DNA of 64,000 nt from Cristatella mucedo (Eukaryota; Bryozoa; Phylactolaemata; Cristatellidae), in assembly GCA_009760855.2 (NCBI GenBank), contig WPIO01000238.1, forward strand, positions 1 through 64,000, in the 5' to 3' direction. Shown piece after piece: positions 54,016 to 64,000 of the stretch. The notes under the pieces were generated by a model that saw nothing but the letters and a program-made list of their open reading frames with translations, was not told the DNA's origin and ran no database searches. The position numbers and the translations under genes were made by a program. How positions within the stretch are numbered: position 1 is the first letter of the stretch; every line of letters starts with the position of its first letter.

Positions 54016-56049
54016 GCCAGTATATTTGTGAGTAAATCAATCGCTTAGCTTCTGCATCGATTGCACACACTAAGCAGTACTAGTTCAGTGCGGCGCTTCG
54101 TTCAGCGCGCTCGCGATAAGAGTGGTGGGAGCTGCGAACTCTGTCACGTGACAAAAACACCATCGTAGACATTGTTGTCGCTGATGCGCTAACCAGTGTG
54201 TGTGAGGAATGGCCGAAGCCGGACTACAGCTACACGAGCAAGTGAAGAGCATACACTTTAGCAGCTGAGCCACTTTTTTGGATTCGTGGTGCTAAAGGGT
54301 GAGGGGGCTCGAACTTCTGATTAGTGGATGCTTACAGAGGCTAAATGCGGAAATGCATTTGGCAGAGGCCTTCGGGTTCGCCAAAAAATGAGGTTTCGTT
54401 TCCTGTCGAATAGATGATGGCGAAGCAATCTTCGACTTCACAGAAACGTTCAGACTGATGAGGAATCAAATGGCGCTAGTTTAACCGCTACGGAGGTAAT
54501 GAATGAGTCATGAAGAGAATAGAAATAGATAGAAAACCTCTTCATTTTAAAATAAATGCTATAAAATAAATATAAAATAAATTCTAGGTTTCCTTTGCTG
54601 CAAGCTACAAACGTTCACTCGGCATTAAAACCCTTGGAAATATCTAGTTTTTGTAAAATGAAGAACCATGCCAAAGGGGATTTGTCCGATAGGCTATGTA
54701 AATCTCATTCGATCAGAAACTCATTCCTCGTCGTTGGAATGTACACACCGAATTTCACGCCCTATTTCTCCCTCGTTATCACGAGAACAGACGGGTTTGA
54801 ATGCACGAGCCACATCTGCAATCCTCTAAAATTTGCCTCAAACTCACCAAAAATCGGCCATTTAATTAATCTATAATTTAGTTTGCATAAAATACCAAAG
54901 TCCATTTACTACGAGTCCACGAAACTTTTGCGTCTTGAAGCCTGCACATCCTAAAATAATTGTATATACTACAGCCGACTGCAAATGCATGGGCCATAAT
55001 TGCAATATACTGTAATCTGCTACAAAGAGACCGTGCATAGTACGATGGGCCCCCTATCTTTAATTGAATGTTACACTACCATTCGTCTAGAGGTTGCTAG
55101 CAATTTTGTGACAATATGTTCGAGCATTTCTCACGTGATACTTTGCAATCAATGCAATTTCTCGGGCCAGTATCTCAATTCTCTACAATGCTTCACAAAG
55201 TGTCCACAAATTGGGTGCATATTGTTCCAATTTAATTGCATGAGTGCACCCACAAAATACAAGAATTGTGAACGTTAGCTCTCAGACATTGCAACACAAC
55301 GGCGGCCATGCTGCTTCTTGTTTACAATTTTCGCACCAAAGTTCACATCTTTGAGCTAGCACCTTCAGTTATAGTGCACGCAATTAACTGCTGTCACTTG
55401 GGCCAAAAACCACAATATCTAGTCTTCCAAACACATCCTGAAGAAATCTACTTCATGAAAATTCAATCACGATTGCATCGATCGTGAAACGAACTTCGGT
55501 TGAAGTGCGAGCAGGAAAAGTTATGGTAACTCTGAAAAAAAGCACAAAAAGTTATGGTAATGGGTGCTCATGTTATGATGCACACATGCTGCAAAGATCC
55601 TGCCTGGCCGCTAGGCGCCCGGTCGGCTGTTATATCGATACTTGAAAATAATGCGTCTTCAACATAGAGCTCTGAGTAACCAAAGCTCTTTTCAGGCTCT
55701 GTATATCTTTCTTTAAGGGAATAAACGACTAGTTGATGAAAACAGCAAAGTATCATGACTTGCATGCAAAATCAAACAGGTATCGTGCTTAACCTAGCAA
55801 GTAAAATCTCAGAAATATATCGTATCGTGAAATGCTGCATGGCCAACCCAAAAAAGCTGTCCTTGATAGCCGTCTGACTTCTTTTTATTAACTATCAATG
55901 ATAGCATTATCCGTGCCCATGGGAATAACAATACAGATGATAATAATGCGTTGGCCGCAAAGTGCCGCAATAGAACCAGATCTCAGTTTTGTGCTTTACA
56001 GCTTCGACTGGAAAGAAGCAATAACCAAAGGTCAAGGACATGCATGGTA
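54016..56049. other. No gene; part resembles the diverged repeat field
   Basis: The 54.6-55.5 kb part repeats words such as AATTGCA, TGCAATC, GGGCCA and CACAAA like 33.0-34.9 kb. Short frames only. Confidence 0.35.
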
Positions 56050-56135
56050 CGCTTCCTTTGCAACAAATGTCAAGTGCCTAGAAAGAGAATAAGTTCTCCG
56101 AGGGCGCTGCACAAACAAAATTTATTAATATTCTT
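56050..56135 (+). mobile_element. LINE family A, terminal fragment
   Basis: TTCCTTTGCAACAAATGTCA, AGTGCCTAGAAAGAGAATAA and GTTCTCCGAGGGCGCTGCAC, then an ATT-like tail. Confidence 0.8.
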
Positions 56136-56139
56136 ACTA

Positions 56140-57120
56140 TCATGCTGAGACCAGCATGCAGAAGCATACAAGTGGACACTCGTAGCCCCAGTTGCTAGTT
56201 GGATCCCGGGTCATAGCCCCGAGTCGAGCAGGAGGCAGGCTCACTGGGAGCGCAGGGCGAAGCGGAGCGAAACGAACGCGGCCACGTTCTCCGGAGACTT
56301 CAATGAGGCAACGGTAGGCAGAGTATTTTGTCAGCGTGCTGAACGACTCGACGATACGCCCAACTTGTACAGCCACGTTTAAAGGCGAACTAGTTTAGTC
56401 CGCGTTAGTTCATGCTCGTCGCCTGACCTCCGCCGCGATCGAATGGATAACGAAACGCAAGCTACTGGCCAAGCTAGTCTTTCGATTCGCCTTTACTCTT
56501 GTACTTAGGCCATGTTTTTCTTAGCAGGACGGCCATAGATAAACGAAAGGAAAGTGTTGCGTCCTAGGTGGCGATGTACGGGTCTTAATTAACGAATTGC
56601 ACTTTCGCGTAGAACTAAAGAGCAGCAGCCCTGAAGCAGACATGAGCATATTTCCGTCTGCAAAGCTATCCTTAAAAGGTATTAAGGTAATATTAACAAT
56701 AAAAGTAATAATATTAATAATTATTATATTAGTGTACTCGCTGTACGACACGGAAATTGTTCTAAGCACTATCGCAGCTCTGACGAATGGAAAGGAAATG
56801 AGTATGGCATTGTCGCGCTGATTGATGCAACCAGCGTAGTGCTCGTAGATTTCCCTCGGCTTTGCACATATCTTGACTAACTAGCTCGTGATGATTACAG
56901 TGTACGCCGGCGATCGTTCGGCGCGAGTGAATCCTTCCACGAAGCAAAATGTTGTGGATGCACTTAAAATAAAATATTCTTTAGCAAGAAATTCAAACTG
57001 TAGCGCCAAGTGACCAGTTTCTAGTCGTTCTTCCACGGAGTGTTTTGTATTGTGTGATTGGCCTTGGCCTTGGCTTATAATGCGCTTCGGTCGAGAAATA
57101 AAACTGCTCAAAGGCTTGAA
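56140..57120. other. No gene recognised
   Basis: Short open frames on both strands (56140-56376, 56521-56769, 56597-56821, 56881-57111) without domains. Confidence 0.4.
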
Positions 57121-58205
57121 ATTATGTCGGAGTAATTTAAACTCGGTTCGCTGTTATATTCACTCAAAATTTGAGCTTAGCACCAACGACAATTTCTGCT
57201 CAAATTACCGCGGTTTGTGGCATTGGCGGAGGATTGTACTGGATTATAGTATCAGCCAGTGCCACTCTAGCTTATTGCAATGCATTGCATGAGAAAATGA
57301 GAACCCATTGGCATGAAACTGTGCAAGGAAACTATACGCATAGGTTAGAGTAACGTGCTGTCAAAACTGCAGCTCAGAGCTTACGATCGTCTTGCGGTAC
57401 ATGCACAGTGGATTTCGGCATTGGGCCAGGCGATTGCAGTCAATTGCGGTGCATTCTCTTAAAAAGCGCATTCACAACAGTGCAACAATTTTCGAGCACA
57501 ATTTAAACGGCATTCAGTGTTATGTGCAATCTAAATTGAAACTTCACCTCAGCCAATTTCAGCTAGATTATGGTGGATTTCGATATTGGCCCAGGCCATT
57601 GCAGTCAATTGAAGTGTATTGAATGAGAACGACCTCACCTCAGAAAAGTGTTTGCTTGCTTTTAACTCAGAGTTCCCTGCAATATGCGATCAAATATGGA
57701 GCTTCTAGCATTGGATTTCCTTCGCATGGCGGTGGATTTCGTTGTATTAGGTTAGGTATTTTCTCGGGCCATTGCATTAATTGCTGAGCAATTCCCAGGA
57801 TCGGGCATGCTTACACTGGTGCACTTTAAATGCAAGGCACTGTAATATGTCAAGTTGAATAATTTTCGGGCAACTCGTGGCAGACTGCAGTAGATCGTGG
57901 TATTGACCCGAGCCTTCGCTGTCAAGTGCAGCTCATTGCGTGAGAACGCCCATGCTCATTGTCTTGAAAAAGCATAAGTGAAATCGATTGCAGTGCATTG
58001 TCTGAGAACGCACGAAACAGTGCGAAACTTTGTAGTCGTGCTTTGAACCGCGTTTAGTATTATTTTCAATCGAAATTAGAGCTTACGTTGCCGATATAGA
58101 TTAGATTTTTTTTAAATACTAGAGTAGATTTTGGTTAGCCCAGAGCTATTTGAGTCTATTATAGTGCATTGCCTGAGATCGCGAATGCATAATGGCTGCC
58201 AGTTA
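57121..58205. repeat. Diverged tandem-like repeats, roughly 150-300-bp period
   Basis: The phrase GGATTTCGGCATTGGGCCAG, GCGATTGCAGTCAATTGCGG (57.40 kb) recurs as GGATTTCGATATTGGCCCAG, GCCATTGCAGTCAATTGAAG (57.58 kb), and more weakly at 57.22, 57.73, 57.90 and 58.12 kb. Each is followed by GCATTG...TGAGAACG and AAATTGAGCTTA-like words. Confidence 0.6.
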
Positions 58206-58471
58206 AGTGGGTGCAATGCAAACACTGTTCATTGTTATAGTATCCAAGAGTGGATATTTAATCCATATTCTCAGGGTTGGAAATTCAAGTGTGTGCATGG
58301 AATGTGAGTATTCGCCACTTCGCATCTTTCGAAGCTTGAATTCCCCTCTTCGAGTGCTGTTAGTGCAGCCTCGGCGAAACGACGAGCACGGAGCTCGAAG
58401 CGCTTCGACGGCAGACGGCCTCTACTTTACAGATTTGGCGGTGCGAGTCCAAAATTTCACAGCGCAACTGA

Positions 58472-58615
58472 GAGAAAGGCTGTCCACTCGAAAATCGAGG
58501 CGTGCTGTCGCTGGGTGACGCAATAGCTGGCAACGTACCAACAATACTGTGACGTCAATGCAATCGGCAGCCAAGTCGCTCTCAGGCGCGGCGGTTCCCA
58601 TATTTAGGAATCGTT
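58472..58615 (+). promoter_or_regulatory. CRE-bearing promoter-like segment, copy 2
   Basis: GTCCACTCGAAAATCGAGGC, GGTGACGCAATAGCTGGCAA, TGACGTCA (58550-58557) and an AT-rich CATATTTAGG, in the same order as the minus strand at 53.57-53.42 kb. Confidence 0.4.
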
Positions 58616-60780
58616 GAGATGATCGCCACTGAACTCGACGAGAGAGAGTGCGATCCGGAGCTGACTGCTGAAGCAGCTGGAACCATTCAGCTCTCCACCT
58701 TGAGCGTCCTACAGCTGACGGCCATGCCGTAGAACGACGGGACGCACGTGGAGAAGTAAAGACTAGTTGAATTTAACCGCCTCATATAAATAGCGGGAGA
58801 AGAGCCTCAATGGCTACCGCTACCGTTTTCGGACGGGAATGTTGGATGGCCAGGCTCCGGGACTCCAACAGTCGAGCTGGGTCGTGAGGACCAAGCACTT
58901 AATCCCTGGACAGAGACAAGATGGTTCGAGCACGTTCAAGTACCGAAGGCTTCGGCACATTTGAAATGTTATTCGTCTGCCTCGGAGCTACCACGCGACG
59001 GAATCCGCTCGAACGACTGCCAGTAGAGCTCCTCCATAAAGCCCCTAAGCTTGCGTTCGACGAGTCGCAGAGCTAGAGTACAGGACAGATGCGTCGAGCA
59101 CATTTGAAATGTTAGTCACCTGCCTCGGAGCTACCACGAGACCGATCTGCAACGCTTTCGATCATTTGCATTTAAACCCTGCAAAACTTCTTCCGTTTTT
59201 ATTTCCTCTTCCTCTCTGAATTAGAGAACAAATATATATTTTATTTAAAGCTGTTACCAGATGATGGCTAATGAGCTAAGAGACTCTATATATATCTGCG
59301 TATCGTAACGCCGTAGGTCGACGCTCGTTCATGAGCCAGAGGCAGGTCACGTGGCATACCTCGATCGAGTATTCGTCCTAGCCTGTCCTCGCAATGGTCA
59401 GCACCAGCACTGACTACGGCGACTGCCGCCTTAGTGTGACTGTACAGCCAACACCAAACAGGACTATTTCTCTTGTTAATGATTGCGACATTAGCAAATT
59501 GCATTACAAGATTCAGTGGCTCAACTGTCGACACTGTTGTACTTACACTACAAGCCAGTGGTAATTTAAAAAGGCTGCACAATCGTACTCTAGCTGTAGC
59601 AATAACTCACGTCACCGAGGTCGAGTATCTTCTTTTTGAGATGGGAAGTCAGTAGCGTCAGTGTGGCTACGATTAGCGCATCAAGAAGATGCCTCGGCAC
59701 GCTGCCGAGTGGGTCCACTGTTTCCGCCGGATGAGGGTAGTGGCACATGGATCCAACACGGAGGTTCACTGGAAGATCGCTCGTCTGGAGTGTTCATCAG
59801 CTGCAGTCATCAGATGGTCCAACAAGATTTTCTTAATGAGACCCCATAGAAGACTTCGAAAAAAAGAAAACTTTTATTTCTCGACAGCCTAAAACGAGCC
59901 CCTCACGAAACAGCAACAACCGCTAGAGCTCACTTGCCATCCAACGTATGCTCCACTACAAACACTAGCTTTCCTTACTTCTAGCTTTCCTTACTTCTAG
60001 CTGCTATGCATATACTGCTGACAACTCTAACAGGAAACGCTTTTATAAGCACCGTTATCAACAAGACATTATGATCATACAGAGATCAAGCGAAGCGAAA
60101 TCGAAAAATTTGGAGAACTCCTGATGTCTATTAAGAATAATCGTGATTTCAGCCTGATGGGTCTTAGCATGGCCGTCTGCACCAAAGTACCATTCTCATT
60201 GGCATAACTAAAGTGGTTAGAGAGCAATCCACTTGAGCACTTCGTGTGATTGGCTAATGTTCGTGTGATTGGCTAATGTTCGCCAACGTCACTGTACTTC
60301 CATTCTAAAGGGTCGCTAAAGGAAGCTCTAGGCCCTGGCTGCATGTGATTTTATTTTCCAGACTAATCCCTGCTGTTAAACCATTGCATTAGTATCTTCA
60401 GTTGAGAAATTGATTAGTGCATTGCGTAAAAATGCAACTCAGAAGTTACAGATCTTTCGTCGGCGGCCGACGTGTCGTGAAATCAGTTCGTGTCTTCTCG
60501 TCCACACAAAAGTTACAGGTCACAGGTCAGAGGCCAAAACTTAATTCGCTATTCGGCCTCCACCTCACCATAAGTTAGATTAATTCTTACTCAAGTTACT
60601 CTTTGAAGGTGCTCATCCTTTTTCAGTACCGCTGGGTTGTTAATCAGCCGATAGAGGCAACAGGCGAGCCTTCGGACGTCGTAAGTCGAGGTGCTACGTC
60701 CGTTATAGGAATGTTCCCACTGTCATACTTCTACAACACAGAGATATGCTGCTGCCATGCGTGGCTACAGTAATAAGTTT
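58616..60780. other. No firm gene; short plus-strand frames after the promoter-like segment
   Basis: ATG at 58619 opens a 37-codon frame (MIATELDERECDPELTAEAA...). ATG at 58921 opens 52 codons with NPLERLPVELLHKA, which resembles the start of an F-box only superficially. A 45-bp segment (CACATTTGAAATGTTA...GGAGCTACCACG) is duplicated at 58956 and 59098. At 60240-60279 a 19-bp unit TTCGTGTGATTGGCTAATG occurs twice. Confidence 0.3.
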
Positions 60781-60789
60781 TTCCCCAGC

Positions 60790-62420
60790 CTCGGGTCATT
60801 TCCAGGCACCTTTCGAAAGGCCGTCATTAGGCCACTAATTAAGAAAGCAACACTAGACAGGGAGAACTTAAGCAACTTCCGCCCAGTCCCCCTACTGTCA
60901 TTTCTAACTCAGAACCCGAAAGAGTAGTGTCAGATCAACTAAACTCTTACATTGAAACTTCGAGCCTAACAAGAAAGTTCCAGTCTAGTTTCAGAGCTAA
61001 GCACTCCACCGAGAAAGCATTGCTTTATGTATGTAGCGATATTATCAGGAATTCAGACTTGGGTAAAGTCTGTAACGGGCAAAGATTATCCGAGGAAATA
61101 CTAAAGTACTAGATAGGTTCAGAGCTCTGTGCTTGGTCCGCTGCTCTTCACGATGTATACTCTCTCGGTTGCCGATGCGATCGCCAAGCACAATCTAGGC
61201 TTTCACTTGTATTATGATGTAATTCAATGTAATGTATCTCCGTCTGTACCTCCATAAAGCCACAACGACTAAGTTACGCAGGAGAGTTTTCCGTGGCGAA
61301 CTCACAGCCTAAGCGGCTTTCGGTACGCATTCGGTACCCACAGATTTCGTCTCGCGTAGAAAAGCGAAAGTGAGAAGCATAGCTGTGTCCGGAGAGCAGT
61401 CGAGGTCGTGAGTAACGTGGAAGTGAAAGCGAGCACGGATGGAAGGACGCGACATAGTCGGCAGCAGGAGAGTAGACATCGTTGGTTGAAAATTTTGGAA
61501 GTGAGCTCCACCTTATAGAATACCTTATTTTGGAAGTGAGCTCCACCTGTAGTGCAAACGCTTCTGTCGCTGCCGGTCTTGAAGCGGAAGAATGGAATTG
61601 GAATTGAAGCGGAGAAATGGAACAGCTAATTTATTGTCCATACAGGGCCTGAGGGCACGACGAGGCTGAAGCTGGTGCGTCATTTCAGCTTGTTATGAAG
61701 GAGCCGCGCCCTGGCAGGTCTTGTGGTTCAGCGTAAGAACTTCACTCTGTATCCGCTGAGAAACTGGAAGCCATTGACGCTTCTTCAGCAAAGGAGACAC
61801 ATAGTCAAACCTCTGGGATTTTTAAACCAGCCTGGCAGCCATATTTATCACCTGCTGTAGCGGCCTAGTCAGATTTTTCTGTAGCCCAGCCAAAATTGCA
61901 GCTATGTAAAATTTCACTAAGAAACGTTCAGGCATGCTTAGAGAGGCATACTGAATCCAAATTGGTCCATGCATTTGTGAAATCCCGTCTCGACTTTTGT
62001 AACTCACTGCTTGCTTGTCTACCGGCCTACGAGCTTACTATGGGTGCAAAGCTCTGCGGCTAGGCTTATCTGTAGTGAGCGTCGCAGTTGCCACATCACA
62101 CTACTTCTCGTCGACCTGCACTCACTCCCAATCAGGCAGCGTATCGACTTAAAGGTTCTGTAAAAAACTTTTAGGTCACAGCATTCGCTTGGACCAGCCT
62201 ACCTACTACTCCCTATCAGGCTAGGCATCCTACCACCCGATTTTCGTACTCAAATCGTTTAGCACTTCAGCTATACCTCTTATGAGTCTCAAATACTTCG
62301 GAGACCATGCCTTCAGCTCATTAGCTCACGAAGTCTGGAGCTCCCCGACTAACGTAAAGAAAACCCTAATTACAAAATTTAAAAAGAAGCTAAACTTATA
62401 CCTTTCTTTGTAGCATTGTA
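60790..62420 (+). mobile_element. LINE family A, interrupted copy
   Basis: The left part (60790-61212) runs from the RT N-terminus (KAVIRPLIKKATLDRENLSN type, in several frames) to IAKHNLGFHLYY, just before the YADD site. The right part (61900-62420) resumes in the thumb/C-terminal region (LVHAFVKSRLDFCNSLLACL, then HITLLLVDLHS). About 330 bp of family A between them is missing and replaced by a family B copy. Many stops are present. Confidence 0.75.
61213..61897 (-). mobile_element. LINE family B, 3' end inserted in family A
   Basis: Plus-strand TGATGTAATTCAATGTAATG, TATCTCCGTCTGTACCTCCA is the complement of the family B tail. Further right are CTCACAGCCTAAGCGGCTTT, TTTATTGTCCATACAGGGCC and GCAGCCATATTTATCACCTG, as in 9.52-10.15 kb. 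It is 5'-truncated. Confidence 0.85.
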
Positions 62421-62857
62421 GCGTCGCGCTGGCCATGGCTTAATTTTAGCTCGAAAAAGAACTGTTCAGCAGGCAAATACTCCTTTGTTCTGTAGTAGTG
62501 AGCAAGAGAGGAGCACGAATGTGGTGAGAGAGCGAGAGCTTTAGAGCGAGAGCCAGTAAGCTCTGGGACCAGCGGTGGCGATTCGGCCTTTAGAATTGAT
62601 CCAATACCCGCGGGAGCGGCTGATTGATGTTGGCTGGCCTGTCAACCTCGGCCATAACTCTGTCCTAAAAGAATCGTCTGGAACCTATTCGGCATTCAAG
62701 CTGGACTGGGTTGCCCATTTAGTGGCCGAGCGATGTTATTAATTCCTTACCGTAATGGACGACGGTGCCGGGCCCAATACCATTAAGGTCTTGCCCCATT
62801 GTCTCAGCTACGTATTTAAGAGTCGAGCGACGCTCGCTCTGGGTCTTTTGTACGGCT

Positions 62858-62858
<1 letters not shown>
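62421..62858. other. No gene recognised
   Basis: Contains GAGAGCGAGAG-rich wording at 62.52-62.56 kb. No coding signal was seen. Confidence 0.4.
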
Positions 62859-63512
<654 letters not shown>

Positions 63513-64000
63513 CTGCTACGCTACGACGCCGTCGGACTCATTTCTCTGAAAGCGAGGGAGGAGGAAGCTGGTGTAGAGAAGGCATGATCAAATGATCACT
63601 GATAGCATGCAAAATGTCATCAAGCACGACATGGTTCAAATGTGATGAACACCGTTTCAAAATTTTTAACACGGTTAGTGGTAGCATGCGCTAATTCAGC
63701 ATGTAGAAGTGTTGCCGAGTTCCCGGGGTCAAAGGCTATTTCCCGCCAAACCGCGCCATACTCCGGCCACGCTGCCGCTCGTCATGCCGTGAGCTAGGGT
63801 AAGACGAGCGGCAGTCAGGTTAAACCTCTTTATAATAACGCATCCGCCAACAAAACAGGGGAACTAAACAAATCTACAGGGAGAGCCTAAAGAAAGTACA
63901 CTATAGGGGCGCGAGACGACACAGCAAGTGCGAACAAACGTGTTAGTTGGTCAGTCGGCTTCCGCAGTCCTGTCGTTGTACCGACTCCGAATCCAACAGT
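63513..64000. other. Repeat flank, then no gene recognised
   Basis: 63513-63566 is the unique block shared with 8.10-8.15 kb. The remainder has no supported feature. Confidence 0.5.

Noticed and set aside
58921-59079. 52-codon frame with LPVELLHKA as an F-box protein
   Set aside because: Only about nine residues resemble the F-box start; the frame stops soon after and no partner exon is visible.

Overview
This is eukaryotic, animal nuclear DNA: gene-poor, intron-rich and dense in repeats. The evidence for an animal is exons of two metazoan signalling families with consensus splice sites and matching intron phases, several LINE (non-LTR) retrotransposon fragments with a YADD reverse-transcriptase core, tRNA-headed SINEs, a decayed Polinton/Maverick polymerase, and long CT, CA/TA, GT and ATT microsatellites. 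The LINE and SINE types (3' ends resembling GCGCTTTAT followed by ATT repeats) are common in marine invertebrates. The species cannot be fixed from the sequence.

Left part (1-18 kb). On the + strand, 2075-2306 and 3492-3805 encode the end of a KIND domain (as in PTPN13/FRMPD2-type proteins) and a Ser/Ala/Thr-rich linker; a weaker third exon may lie at 7251-7383. On the - strand, three exons at 17359-17196, 11668-11428 and 9007-~8836 rebuild the start of a SYK/ZAP70-type tyrosine kinase: N-SH2, inter-SH2 linker and the beginning of C-SH2. The intron phases agree at both junctions. The rest of C-SH2 and the kinase domain were not found. The two genes point towards each other. The SYK-like introns carry LINE and SINE copies.

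Middle part (18-41.5 kb). No confident host gene was found. It holds LINE family A (ATT-type tail) and family B (TTACA-type tail) copies, SINEs, a 15-bp minisatellite, a tandem 200-bp duplication, a diverged repeat field (33-34.9 kb), a frameshifted copy of the repeat-protein family (37.6-38.3 kb), and an AT-rich 2.5-kb island (39.0-41.5 kb) with a broken Polinton-type DNA polymerase B.

Right part (41.5-64 kb). The main feature is a 6.9-kb, extremely GC-rich, apparently intronless gene on the - strand (48542 to 41594). It has an alpha-helical N-terminal region of about 160 residues, thousands of bases of 30-, 39- and 9-bp tandem repeats (protein units such as ERDDDDASAAAGA), and a unique basic C-terminal tail followed by AATAAA. 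Three more copies of its N-terminal region lie nearby, all broken. Two of them sit in or beside a 1-kb-arm inverted repeat (48.33-49.37 / 50.44-51.48 kb). Further right are a perfect-stem hairpin, a pair of inverted CRE-bearing promoter-like segments (53.5 and 58.5 kb), a family-A LINE interrupted by family B (60.8-62.4 kb), and a 650-bp CT tract with an internal 240-bp duplication.

The genes do not form a pathway together. The best candidate for something undescribed is the repeat-protein gene family at 37.6-51.7 kb.
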